Positions 50,626 through 58,479 of a stretch of 64,000 nt of DNA are shown here, in pieces. The notes under the pieces were generated by a model. The model did no database searches. It had not been told where the DNA came from and saw nothing but the letters and a program-made list of their open reading frames with translations. How positions within the stretch are numbered: the stretch's first letter is position 1; each line of letters begins with the position of its first letter. The stretch is from assembly GCA_964408455.1 (NCBI GenBank), contig CAYOZN010000001.1, positions 434,001-498,000 on the forward strand. Direction: 5' to 3'. The position numbers were made by a program, and so were the translations under genes. This stretch comes from CAYOZN01 sp964408455. GTDB lineage: Bacteria > Planctomycetota > Phycisphaerae > UBA1845 > UTPLA1.

Positions 50626-50645
50626 TTCGTGAATTAATTCACGAA
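50626..50645. promoter_or_regulatory. 20-bp perfect palindrome upstream of the respiratory operon
   Basis: TTCGTGAATTAATTCACGAA is perfectly self-complementary over 20 bp, 33-53 bp before the first start codon. Its core GTGA-N6-TCAC has the half-site and spacing of CRP/FNR-family sites. It lies downstream of the predicted transcript start, so it could act as a DNA operator or as an RNA hairpin near the start codon. Confidence 0.65.
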
Positions 50646-50654
50646 CTGTGGGAT

Positions 50655-50685
50655 AAAAACACGGCGGCTCAACGATCGCCGCCGT
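50655..50685 (-). terminator. leader hairpin with T-run (candidate attenuator)
   Basis: Minus strand: ACGGCGGC pairs with GCCGCCGT (8-bp perfect stem, 9-nt loop, 50685-50661), then G and TTTTT. It lies between the consensus promoter at 50753-50781 and the first gene, so it would stop transcription in the leader unless bypassed. A further CCACG/CGTGG hairpin can form upstream in the same leader. Confidence 0.65.
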
Positions 50686-50752
50686 CAATGAACAAACCCC
50701 GCCACGCGCGAACCCGTGGGACAGGCCGCGCGTTGGATGGTAGTATGTCGCG

Positions 50753-50781
50753 ATTATTTGGGACGTTGATTCGGTTGTCAA
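50753..50781 (-). promoter_or_regulatory. sigma70-type promoter of the respiratory operon
   Basis: Minus strand: consensus TTGACA (50781-50776), exactly 17 nt, AATAAT (50758-50753). Start expected near 50746, giving a leader of about 150 nt before the HEAT-protein ATG. Confidence 0.75.
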
Positions 50782-50919
50782 GGGTGCCTCTGGTCCTAAG
50801 ACAAGGACCTTAAGACAATTATGGCAAGTGGATGCGGCGATCGGCGCCCCGTCGCGGTAACGACCGACCCCGCGGGCGGCACACCGGGGATCCAACGGAG
50901 CGGTGAACAGGAAGCCCTT

Positions 50920-52035
50920 ATGCCTCAACAGATAGAACTGTCCGGCCCGGACATCAGCCAGGCCGAAATCGACGCGGTAGCCGAGGTTCTGCGCAGCGGA
51001 CGCCTGTCCCTGGGCCCGCGCGTGCCCGAATTCGAGCAGGCCGTAGCCGGCTATACCGGCGTGAAGCATGCAATCGCCGTCTCCAGCGGGACGGTTGGCC
51101 TGCACCTGTTGATCCGGGCGTGCGGCATCGGTCCGGGCGACGAAGTCATCAGTACGCCCTTCTCGTTCATCGCGTCCACCAACTGTGTCATGTTCGAACG
51201 GGCCCGGCCCGTGCTCGTCGACATCGATCCCGACACCTGGAACATCGATCCTCGCGCGATCGAGGCCGCGGTTACGCCCAAAACCCGGGCGATCATTCCC
51301 GTGGACGTCTTCGGCGTCTGCCCGGACCTGGATGTGATTTGTTCGCATGCGGAGCGCCGCGGCCTGCGGGTCATCGAAGACTCCTGCGAGGCGCTGGGGG
51401 CCACGTTCCGCGGGCGGCGCGCCGGCAGCTTCGGCGATGCCGGCGTATTCGGCTTTTATCCCAACAAGCAGATCACCACCGGCGAAGGCGGCATGATCAC
51501 CACCAATGATGACGAGATCGACCGCCTGTGCCGCAGCATGCGCAACCAGGGTCGCGATACCGGCATGGGCTGGCTTTCTCACGAGCGGCTGGGCTACAAC
51601 TACCGGCTCAGCGATATCGCCTGCGCCATCGGCATCGTCCAGATGAGGCGGGTCGAGGAGATACTCTCGAAGCGACGGAAAGTGGCGGGCTGGTATGTCG
51701 AGCGGCTTCAGGGCGAGTCGCGTGTCTCGATGCAGAAGATTCCCGCCGATTGCGAGATCAGCTGGTTCGTGTTCGTGGTGAAACTGAACGACGGCTACTC
51801 CGAGCAGGACCGGAATAATCTGATCGCATCCCTGCGGGAGCGCGGCATCGGTTGCAGCAACTACTTTGCCCCCATTCACCTTCAGCCGTTCTACCAGCAG
51901 GAATTCGGCTATCGACGCGGTGACTTTCCAGTTTGCGAGCGGGTGGCGGCGCGCACCATCGCGCTGCCATTTCACAACGGCATGGCCGAAAGTGATGTTG
52001 ATCGCGTGTGCGATTCGTTGAAAAGCCTGCTGTGA
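50920..52035 (+). CDS. DegT/DnrJ/EryC1/StrS-family aminotransferase
   Basis: A 371-residue PLP enzyme that transaminates keto-sugars in nucleotide-sugar synthesis for polysaccharide or surface glycans. VLRSGRLSLGPRVPEFEQAVAGYTGVKHAIAVSSGT at the N-terminus, VIEDSCEALGATFRGRRAGSFGDAGVFGFYPNKQITTGEGG with PLP Lys183, and YRLSDIACAIGIVQ. ATG at 50920 has AGGAAG upstream; the longer frame adds an unlikely 33 residues. It stands alone, with no other sugar gene nearby. Its upstream region is shared with the divergent respiratory promoter. Confidence 0.93.
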   Translation: MPQQIELSGPDISQAEIDAVAEVLRSGRLSLGPRVPEFEQAVAGYTGVKHAIAVSSGTVGLHLLIRACGIGPGDEVISTPFSFIASTNCVMFERARPVLVDIDPDTWNIDPRAIEAAVTPKTRAIIPVDVFGVCPDLDVICSHAERRGLRVIEDSCEALGATFRGRRAGSFGDAGVFGFYPNKQITTGEGGMITTNDDEIDRLCRSMRNQGRDTGMGWLSHERLGYNYRLSDIACAIGIVQMRRVEEILSKRRKVAGWYVERLQGESRVSMQKIPADCEISWFVFVVKLNDGYSEQDRNNLIASLRERGIGCSNYFAPIHLQPFYQQEFGYRRGDFPVCERVAARTIALPFHNGMAESDVDRVCDSLKSLL

Positions 52036-52093
52036 TGGTATTTTGCGAGCGGCGCCAGGTGTAGAGGTTGGGGCCGGCGTTCCAATCGCGTGG

Positions 52094-52519
52094 TTACTTT
52101 TTCAGCGCCTTCTTGATGATCTTCATGGCAATGGCGGCTTCGTCAGCGGTCTTGAACGCAACGTAAAAGGCACTCTTCCTGCCGACGCTGGCCGCCGAGG
52201 CGCCGCGAATGTTCACGCCGGCTGCTGCGACCGCCCGCGTGATTTTGGCGCCCAGGCCTCGCTTGTCCGAGCCGATGATGCGTAATGAGTGCATGCCGGC
52301 TGCGGGAACCAGTCCGACGTCGCGAGCGGCGAGCTCCTGTTTTTTTCCATCAATCGGCGCCACGAAGATTCGCGTGGTGTTTTCGTTGACCCGTCGAGCC
52401 ACGAGGAATTCCAAGTCAGCCTTCGCCTGGGCCAGGGCCTCAAGCACCCTGGCCAGCCGCTCGGGCCGGTTCATGAAGTCTCCTGCCCAGACCTTCACAC
52501 GATCGATCTTATAGCTCAT
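52094..52519 (-). CDS. ACT-domain protein
   Basis: A 141-residue protein. ATG at 52519 with GGGAG upstream and a consensus-like promoter. KIDRVKVWAGDFMNRPERLARVLEALAQAKADLEFLVARR and then GMHSLRIIGSDKRGLGAKITRAVAAAGVNIRGASAASVGRKSAFYVAF show a pair of ACT-like beta-alpha-beta-beta-alpha-beta units, as in small amino-acid-binding proteins. The ligand is not evident. Convergent with the aminotransferase gene. Confidence 0.82.
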   Translation of the reverse strand: MSYKIDRVKVWAGDFMNRPERLARVLEALAQAKADLEFLVARRVNENTTRIFVAPIDGKKQELAARDVGLVPAAGMHSLRIIGSDKRGLGAKITRAVAAAGVNIRGASAASVGRKSAFYVAFKTADEAAIAMKIIKKALKK

Positions 52520-52568
52520 TCGTGCGCTCCCACTTCGCGCTTTGCCACATGTGGACCAGGGCGCGGGT

Positions 52569-52596
52569 AGTATATCGCACACGAATTCTCGTCAAA
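52569..52596 (-). promoter_or_regulatory. promoter for the ACT-domain gene
   Basis: Minus strand: TTTGAC (52596-52591), 16-nt spacer, TATACT (52574-52569). Start expected near 52562. Confidence 0.6.
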
Positions 52597-52801
52597 GGCG
52601 TGGCCGGTTCCGACAGGCCCTGATCCAGGGCACAGGCTGCGACCAGGGCCAGCGCAGCGGCCTTGATCACGGGCTGCGAGTAATCCAGAAATTGTCGATC
52701 GGCTGAATTGGGGCGGCGAGTTCTGAGTGATCGGCGCAGCCGGAGTCCTGGTGATGCTGCCCATGGTTGTGACTGCGCGGGCGCCCAGGACCGCCACGTC
52801 A

Positions 52802-52832
52802 TTGGAATTGCACCGCCCGGCCGACATACAAT
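52802..52832 (+). promoter_or_regulatory. promoter TTGGAA-N19-TACAAT
   Basis: TTGGAA (52802-52807), 19 nt, TACAAT (52827-52832), about 80 bp before a lipoprotein start. GCCGACATACAAT and the unusual 19-nt spacing are the same as at 19950-19980. The region 52597-52801 before it has no clear gene. Confidence 0.6.
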
Positions 52833-52910
52833 AGTGCGGCGCCGGGCCTCGCCACGGCCGGATTCGCAAACTCCCGCTTCCTCGCCTTTTCATTCAGGAT
52901 TGACATTCTC

Positions 52911-53288
52911 ATGCGCAAATTTGCCTTCCTGCTCGTTCTCGTGATGCCGTCGGTCGGCTGCGATCGACTACTCAATTGGCTCGATCTGTTCCGCGACCGG
53001 GCTTGCACTCTCGAATTCCGCTACGGCATCAACCTGTCACTGGTGGATCAGGCCGGCGATGAGATAGACGGCGCGACCGTCACCCTGATCGACGGCGCTT
53101 ACAACGAAGTGATGGAAGAGTTGCAACCGGGTCAGTATGTCGGCGCCGGCGAACGCGGCGGCAATTATACTATGATTATCGACGCCGAAGGCTTTGAGTC
53201 TCTTACGATTACGAACATCGTGATAGATGAGGACGAGTGTCACGTCATCCCCGAGAGCTTCGATGTGACGCTCACGCCTGAGCCCTGA
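52911..53288 (+). CDS. small lipoprotein with regulatory-like beta domain
   Basis: A 125-residue lipoprotein, MRKFAFLLVLVMPSVGC with acylated Cys at 17. The mature part contains NLSLVDQAGDEIDGATVTLIDGAYNEVMEELQPGQYVGAGERGGNYTMIIDAEGF, the pattern of a carboxypeptidase-regulatory-like (transthyretin-type) beta fold. ATG at 52911 without a strong ribosome site. Its promoter is nearly the same as that of the lipoprotein at 20038. Function unknown. Confidence 0.75.
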   Translation: MRKFAFLLVLVMPSVGCDRLLNWLDLFRDRACTLEFRYGINLSLVDQAGDEIDGATVTLIDGAYNEVMEELQPGQYVGAGERGGNYTMIIDAEGFESLTITNIVIDEDECHVIPESFDVTLTPEP

Positions 53289-53330
53289 CGGCGGTCCGCC
53301 GGCCATGTCGCCGGGGCTGCCGGGCTCAGG

Positions 53331-54047
53331 ATGCACCGGTTTCCGCGACGAGCCGCGGCGGCGACAAGGGACACTTCCTCCGTGCGCTATCTCCAGCCGG
53401 AAATTCTGCTCTCGGCCTACATGCAGGGCGTGTTTCCGATGGCGGTCGGCCGCCAGATCAGGTGGTTCTGCCCCGATCCCAGGGCCATCCTGCCGCTGGA
53501 CGGCTTTTGTCTGCCGCGCTCGCTGCGGCAGACATGCCGCAACGGCGGCTTTGAAATATGGGTGAACCGGTCCTTTGATGCCGTCGTGCGGGCGTGCGCG
53601 GATCGCGCCGAGGGCACCTGGATCAGCCGGGAAATCGCCGAGGCCTACGGCCGCCTGCACAGGATGGGCCACGCCCACAGCATCGAGGCATGGCACGATG
53701 GAAAGCTGGCCGGCGGTCTCTACGGCGTGGCGCTGGGTGGCGCATTCTTCGGCGAGAGCATGTTTCACCTGCGCCGCGATGCCAGCAAGGTGGCATTGAC
53801 GGCCCTGGTCGACCGAATGCTGCGACGCGGCTACCAGCTGCTGGACGTGCAGTTCTCGACGCCCCATCTCGACCGATTCGGCGTCGTGGAGATCAGCCGC
53901 GATGCATATCTGGAAATGCTGCGGACGGCGCTCGAGGCGGAGTGCCAATTCGCTGACGCCGGCGAGCCCGCGCGTGCCCCCCTTTCGGACGATTCCCCCC
54001 TGCTTCAAAAAAGCAAAGACCCCCGCGACCGCAGCAGCGGGGGTTGA
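53331..54047 (+). CDS. aat: leucyl/phenylalanyl-tRNA-protein transferase
   Basis: A 238-residue (or 221 from the GTG at 53382) cytosolic enzyme that adds Leu or Phe to N-terminal Lys or Arg, marking proteins for ClpAP. Signature regions: LLSAYMQGVFPMA, IRWFCPDPRAILPLDGF, EGTWISREIAEAYGRLHRMGHAHSIEAWHDGKLAGGLYGVALGGAFFGESMFH, ASKVALTALV, YQLLDVQFSTPHLDRFGVVEISR. The last residues are read through the terminator hairpin of the convergent HU gene. Start uncertain between 53331 and 53382. Confidence 0.94.
   Translation: MHRFPRRAAAATRDTSSVRYLQPEILLSAYMQGVFPMAVGRQIRWFCPDPRAILPLDGFCLPRSLRQTCRNGGFEIWVNRSFDAVVRACADRAEGTWISREIAEAYGRLHRMGHAHSIEAWHDGKLAGGLYGVALGGAFFGESMFHLRRDASKVALTALVDRMLRRGYQLLDVQFSTPHLDRFGVVEISRDAYLEMLRTALEAECQFADAGEPARAPLSDDSPLLQKSKDPRDRSSGG
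54007..54044 (-). terminator. intrinsic terminator of the HU gene, inside the aat 3' end
   Basis: Perfect 8-bp stem ACCCCCGC / GCGGGGGT (54019-54026 with 54037-54044), 10-nt loop. On the minus strand it runs into CTTTGCTTTTTT, 74 nt after the HU stop codon. It lies wholly within the coding end of aat. Confidence 0.75.
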
Positions 54048-54117
54048 TGATTGGTGACTTTGAGTTGACGCCCCGGGGATCGCCTGCGCAAGGCCGCAGC
54101 CGGGGAACTCGCGCGGC

Positions 54118-54417
54118 CTACTTCAGGATTGCGTCCTTCGCGGCCTTGGCCACGCGGAACTTGACCACCTTCTTCGCGGGAATCTTGATCGTCTCGCCGG
54201 TCATGGGATTGCGGCCGACGCGGGCCTTGCGATTGACGAGGACGAGCTTGCCGATGCCGGGAAGCGTGAAGCCGTTCTTGGCTTCCTTGTACGCCGTGGT
54301 CACCAGCGTATCCATGAACATGACCACTTCCTTGCGCTTCATCTCGTTCTTCTCGGCCAGGATGTTGATCAACGCCGATTTCGTCATCTTCTTCGATCTT
54401 GATTTCGAGGCTGCCAT
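54118..54417 (-). CDS. HU-family DNA-binding protein
   Basis: A 99-residue histone-like protein: MTKSALINILAEKNEMKRKEVVMFMDTLVTTAYKEA, FTLPGIGKLVLVNRKARVGRNPMTGETIKIPAKKVVKFRVAKAAKDAIL. The DNA-intercalating arm has the conserved RxGRNPxTGExxxIPA motif. Compared with ordinary HU it carries a basic N-terminal extension (AASKSRSKK). ATG at 54417 with AGGAG close by. Compacts and bends the nucleoid. Terminated inside the convergent aat gene. Confidence 0.96.
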   Translation of the reverse strand: MAASKSRSKKMTKSALINILAEKNEMKRKEVVMFMDTLVTTAYKEAKNGFTLPGIGKLVLVNRKARVGRNPMTGETIKIPAKKVVKFRVAKAAKDAILK

Positions 54418-54486
54418 GGCGACTCCTAGCAAGTGTTCAGATACCATCCGTGGCGACCGCACACACCGCGGCCCCAAACTGCGCGG

Positions 54487-54514
54487 AATTTACCATTACT
54501 CTTCGGAAAAGTAA
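54487..54514 (-). promoter_or_regulatory. possible HU promoter with inverted repeat
   Basis: Minus strand: TTACTT (54514-54509), 16 nt, TAAATT (54492-54487). The near-perfect dyad TTACTCTTCGGAAAAGTAA (54496-54514) overlaps the -35 and spacer and could be an operator. Confidence 0.45.
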
Positions 54515-54614
54515 GCAGAATTTCCAAAGTTTTTGCGGAAAACCGGCCGCCGGGCTGCAAAATCTCAAACGTTTACACGTGTTTCGTCCCGCATGCGTGC
54601 AGGTCGGCCGCCGG

Positions 54615-55370
54615 CTACGGCCGGGAGGCGATGGCCTGGGCCAGCGGGCAGACGACCAGCGGCACGATCCGGTCGGCGGCCAGCTCGAAGGCCCGTTCGG
54701 TCAGGTTTCGATGAGCATCGACGAGGGTGATGGCGCTGTCAAAGCCCCAGAAGCGGCGGACGGTGAGATAAACGCTGAGGGCCTGGCTCTCGTACTGGGC
54801 CGTCCGCACCTCAAACGTCGACGTGCGGCTCTTGATCTCGAGATAGGCCTGAACATCGCACGATTCGGTCAGGGCGACGCCAAGAAACGGCTGGGCATCG
54901 ATGGCATGAAAGACGCCGTCGTGAGACATGAGGCCGGCCAGCGGGCCATCCGAGAAGAAAGTATCGGCGATGAGCTGGTCGTGGTTTCCGCGATACTCAA
55001 GATCGAAGCCGAGCACGATCTCCAGATGGTCATAATCGAGATCGCTCAGCGTCAGATGGTACGGGGCCATCTTGAGCACGGTGCGGCCAAGGCGCTCGGC
55101 GTCGTCCAGGTCCTGCGGATTGTGATGGCCCATCCGGATGGTCGATTCATCCAGTCGCAGCCAGCGGCGCGTGCCGAATTCGCACTCGTCCTCTTCGAGC
55201 ACGATGGCGCCGTCGTCGCGGCGTCGCAGCTTTCGCATGGACGTGATCTCGCGGCGCACGCTATCAAAAAAATGGAGAACTGTTTCCCGCTCCAGCGCCA
55301 GGTCGAGCTTGAGGAAGAGCCGCGTGGCGACATGAAAGTCGTCGCAATGCGATCCGAAAGCAAGACTCAT
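54615..55370 (-). CDS. conserved-looking protein of unknown function
   Basis: A 251-residue soluble protein. ATG at 55370 with GGGAGGA about 8 nt upstream and its own promoter. It starts SLAFGSHCDDFHVATRLFLKLDLALERETVLHFFDSVRREITSMRKLRRRDD, continues MGHHNPQDLDDAERLGRTVLKMAPYHLTLSDLDYDHLEIVLGFDLEYRGNHDQLIADTFF, and ends with LTERAFELAADRIVPLVVCPLAQAI. No signal peptide, membrane helix or catalytic motif is evident. Not recognised; the acidic LDYDHLEIVLGFD stretch and overall order suggest a planctomycete-specific family. Confidence 0.78.
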   Translation of the reverse strand: MSLAFGSHCDDFHVATRLFLKLDLALERETVLHFFDSVRREITSMRKLRRRDDGAIVLEEDECEFGTRRWLRLDESTIRMGHHNPQDLDDAERLGRTVLKMAPYHLTLSDLDYDHLEIVLGFDLEYRGNHDQLIADTFFSDGPLAGLMSHDGVFHAIDAQPFLGVALTESCDVQAYLEIKSRTSTFEVRTAQYESQALSVYLTVRRFWGFDSAITLVDAHRNLTERAFELAADRIVPLVVCPLAQAIASRP

Positions 55371-55408
55371 GACGGGGTCCTCCCATGACGTGTTCCCGCA
55401 GTTAGCGC

Positions 55409-55437
55409 ATTATGCGGCGTGCCGCTTCTTCATTCAA
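55409..55437 (-). promoter_or_regulatory. promoter for the unknown 251-residue protein
   Basis: Minus strand: TTGAAT (55437-55432), exactly 17 nt, CATAAT (55414-55409). Leader of about 30 nt to the ATG at 55370. Confidence 0.6.
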
Positions 55438-55620
55438 CAGTTTTGCCTGTCGGATTTCAGCGTTTGCGGCCCCCCAATCGCGTAATCGCCGTCCACCACG
55501 GCATATCCCACGATGCCGGCGAACGGCCGCCTTCGTGCTCCAAACTTGACGCTGTTGCCGTACCGGTCGACAATTTCAGCGTGGATGCCCGCGAAAAGCG
55601 CGCCCGGCTCGGGAGTCTTC

Positions 55621-57063
55621 ATGCCCAAACGTAACCTCGCCTGGATTCTAATCGTAGCCGTCATTGCGCTGTTGATGTGGCAGTTGCCCGAGATCATCGC
55701 CGGCCGCGACTCGGTTGTGAGAGCCTTTGGCCCGCTTGTAGACGCCCGTGCCGTCATCACCAAGCGCTATGTCGAACCGATTGACGAACAGGCCCTCGCG
55801 CGCGGCGCGAACGACGCAGCCATTCGCTGGATGGTGCGCGAATACCTGCACGACCCGCACGCCGTTTACCTCACCGCCTCGGAATATCAGGACTTTCAGG
55901 ATCGCACTGACGGCCGCTACGGCGGCATCGGCGCGGACGTCTGGTCGGTCGAAGAGGGCCTCGAAGTCCTGAGCCGGGAGCGGAACTCCCCTGCCGTCCA
56001 CGCCGGTGTCCGCCCCGGCGACATCATCACCCACATCGACGGGACCGCCCTTGCGGGCGTACCCCTCTTCGATGCCGTGAATATGCTCAACGGCCCCGCC
56101 GACTCGGTCGTCAGGCTGCGTGTGCTCCGTCCGGGTGGCGACGAAACGGCATCCCGAGACATTTCCGTTCGGCGGGCCGAAATCCGGCTCGACTCGGTTC
56201 GGGGGTGGTGCCGAATACCCGGTGGCGCATGGGATTACTTGCTCGATTCCCGGGCCCGCATCGGCTATGTCCGGCTGATGAAGTTTACGCCGGATGTCGA
56301 CGAACGACTGGACGAAGCCGTCGAATACCTTCGCCGGCAGCGAATGAGCGCACTCATCCTCGACCTGCGTGAGAATACCGGCGGCCTGCTCGACAGCGCT
56401 CTGGAAGTGACGGATCGTTTTCTCGAAAGCGGCCTCATCGTCAAAACCAGGGGCCGCACCGCGGACGAAAAACGCTGGGATGCCCTCCGGGAAGGTACCT
56501 ATGCCAACTTTCCGCTTGTCATCCTGGTCAACGGATCGACGGCCAGCGCCGCCGAGATCGTCGCCGGCTGTCTGCGCGATCACCGCCGCGCTTACGTGAT
56601 CGGCGAACGGACCTACGGCAAAGGCAGCGTCCAGGAAGTGGTCGAGCTCAATGCCGGAGGCGCCATCAAGCTGACGACGCAATACTACTATCTTCCCAAC
56701 GGCGAGTGCATTCACCGAACCGCCGAAGCCGAAAAGTCCGGGGACTGGGGCGTTGCACCAAACAAGGAAGTCGCCATGACGGCGGACGAGCGCAAGCGCT
56801 GGCTCGCCGCCTGGCGCGATGCGACGCGCGAGATTCGCGTCCGGCCTGACGAAGTCCCGCACCCGGCGAACGCCGAAGAGCTTTCCCCGCCAGCGGATTC
56901 ACCAGATTTCGTCGATTCCCGGCAAGCAGTGTTGAAGGCGGATTCGCATCTGGCCGCGGCCATGGACTATCTCTACGAGCGATTACGGATTCACGATCGC
57001 GAAACAGAGGCCAGCGGCCCCCACGCCGATGCGACGTCTGCATCTCCTCGGAAAACGGACTGA
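55621..57063 (+). CDS. S41-family carboxyl-terminal processing peptidase
   Basis: A 480-residue membrane-anchored serine protease of the CtpA/Prc class. ATG at 55621 gives an N-terminal anchor (LAWILIVAVIALLMWQLPEIIAG); a longer open frame upstream is less likely. A PDZ domain (about 100-190, GIGADVWSVEEGLEVLSRERNSPAVHAGVRPGDIITHIDG) precedes the catalytic core: ILDLRENTGGLLDSALEVTDRFL, catalytic S309 (GSTASAAEIVAG) and K334 (TYGKGSVQEV), 25 residues apart as in the D1-processing protease. Trims C-termini of exported proteins. tsaD follows 15 bp later and is probably co-transcribed. Confidence 0.94.
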   Translation: MPKRNLAWILIVAVIALLMWQLPEIIAGRDSVVRAFGPLVDARAVITKRYVEPIDEQALARGANDAAIRWMVREYLHDPHAVYLTASEYQDFQDRTDGRYGGIGADVWSVEEGLEVLSRERNSPAVHAGVRPGDIITHIDGTALAGVPLFDAVNMLNGPADSVVRLRVLRPGGDETASRDISVRRAEIRLDSVRGWCRIPGGAWDYLLDSRARIGYVRLMKFTPDVDERLDEAVEYLRRQRMSALILDLRENTGGLLDSALEVTDRFLESGLIVKTRGRTADEKRWDALREGTYANFPLVILVNGSTASAAEIVAGCLRDHRRAYVIGERTYGKGSVQEVVELNAGGAIKLTTQYYYLPNGECIHRTAEAEKSGDWGVAPNKEVAMTADERKRWLAAWRDATREIRVRPDEVPHPANAEELSPPADSPDFVDSRQAVLKADSHLAAAMDYLYERLRIHDRETEASGPHADATSASPRKTD

Positions 57064-57078
57064 GCGGGACTTGCGCCC

Positions 57079-58104
57079 ATGAGCACGGTGCTCGCGATCG
57101 AAACCTCGTGCGACGAGACGTCGGTAGCCATCGTCACCGGCGGGCACCAGGTCCGGTGTAACCTGATCGCCACTCAGTTTGATCTTCATCGCCGCTACGG
57201 CGGCGTTGTGCCGGAGCTTGCCTCCCGGGCGCATCTCGAGACGCTGGACCTGCTGGTCCGCGATGCCCTGGCCGAAACCGAACTGACGCCCGCCGAGCTT
57301 GATGCCATCGCCGTAACACGCGGGCCGGGTTTGATCGGATCGCTGTTGATCGGCGTCACGGCCGCAAAGACACTGGCATGGGCGTGGGACCTGCCGCTGA
57401 TCGGCATCAACCACATCCATGCGCACGCGACCAGTGCCGCCATCGAACTTGCGACTGATCCGTGGCCCGCCGTTGCCCTGGTCGTGTCCGGCGGACACAC
57501 CTCGCTTTTTCACGTAAACGACTATGCGGACATCCGGCTTATGGGAAGCACGCGCGACGACGCGGCGGGCGAGGCCTTCGACAAGGTAGCCATGCTTCTG
57601 GGCCTCGGCTTTCCGGGGGGGCCTGTGGTAGATCGCCGGGCGCGGGACGGGGACGAGGACGCCGTGCCCCTGCCGCGAGCGCGGCTGGAGGCGGGCTCGC
57701 TGGACTTCTCCTTCAGCGGTCTGAAGACCGCCGTCATGTATCACATCCACGGCCCCGGAAAAACGACCGGCGGCCTCGACCGGTTGACGCCCGCCGATGT
57801 GAGCGACATCTGCGCAAGCTTTTCGAAGGCCGTGGTCGATGTCCTGGTGGAGAAAACACTCGATTCGGCAAGGCAGGCGGACGTAAAAACCGTGGTGGTC
57901 GGCGGCGGAGTGGCGGCCAATTCGTTCCTGCGACGCGAGTTGACCGCACACTGCGCCGATGCGGGGCTGACGCTGCACCTGACTCCCATGCGATACTGCA
58001 CCGATAATGCCGCCATGATCGGCGCGCTGGCATGCCGGCTGATCGCGATCGGCCGGCAGGACGACCTGGGTTTGACGGCGTCGGCCTCGTGGGCACAGGG
58101 GTAA
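57079..58104 (+). CDS. tsaD: tRNA N6-threonylcarbamoyladenosine synthase subunit TsaD
   Basis: A 341-residue ASKHA-fold protein that transfers threonylcarbamoyl to A37 of ANN-decoding tRNAs with TsaB and TsaE. VLAIETSCDETSVAIV at the N-terminus, metal-binding histidines in INHIHAHATSA, VSGGHTSLFHV, DDAAGEAFDKVAMLLGLGFPGGPVVD, VVGGGVAANSFLRREL and YCTDNAAMIGALA. Length normal. ATG at 57079, just behind the S41 peptidase. Confidence 0.97.
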   Translation: MSTVLAIETSCDETSVAIVTGGHQVRCNLIATQFDLHRRYGGVVPELASRAHLETLDLLVRDALAETELTPAELDAIAVTRGPGLIGSLLIGVTAAKTLAWAWDLPLIGINHIHAHATSAAIELATDPWPAVALVVSGGHTSLFHVNDYADIRLMGSTRDDAAGEAFDKVAMLLGLGFPGGPVVDRRARDGDEDAVPLPRARLEAGSLDFSFSGLKTAVMYHIHGPGKTTGGLDRLTPADVSDICASFSKAVVDVLVEKTLDSARQADVKTVVVGGGVAANSFLRRELTAHCADAGLTLHLTPMRYCTDNAAMIGALACRLIAIGRQDDLGLTASASWAQG

Positions 58105-58163
58105 GGCCTCGCTTCGAGCAGGCTCAGCGCTTGCGGCGGCCCATAACGCCGGTGTGTTTTTGT

Positions 58164-58192
58164 TTGAAGGAACGGGAGTGATGGCGTAAAAT
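58164..58192 (+). promoter_or_regulatory. promoter of the pilus ATPase genes
   Basis: TTGAAG (58164-58169), exactly 17 nt, TAAAAT (58187-58192). The expected start near 58199 leaves an unusually long leader of about 280 nt before the first ATPase; that leader (58199-58479) shows no gene and no riboswitch I could confirm. Confidence 0.65.
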
Positions 58193-58479
58193 CGCCCGCA
58201 GAGACGCTTTCCCGCCTCGGCCTGTGGATCCGATATTCGGCTCACCGTCAGCCTCGCAGGCGAAGTAACACAAATGCGAACGGGGGATGCCCTCGGCGGC
58301 GCAGCTCCGGTTGGAGGCCCTGGGAGCGGCCGATTCACCCCTGCCGCCTGGCTGCTTCACGTACGTGGGGGAGTGGTCTGCCTTCACCGGATGCGCATTC
58401 TCCGAGGTATGAGATTATTTGATTTGGCCCGGATCGGCAGCCGCTGCGACGGAGCCGATCGAGAACGGACTGGACATCA

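Noticed and set aside
50593..51975. Upstream extension of the HEAT-protein frame
   Set aside because: This part is antisense to the DegT aminotransferase and precedes the ATG with a proper membrane-anchor N-terminus.
58199..58479. c-di-GMP riboswitch before the pilus ATPases
   Set aside because: The conserved GEMM core could not be found by eye; only a long leader is supported.
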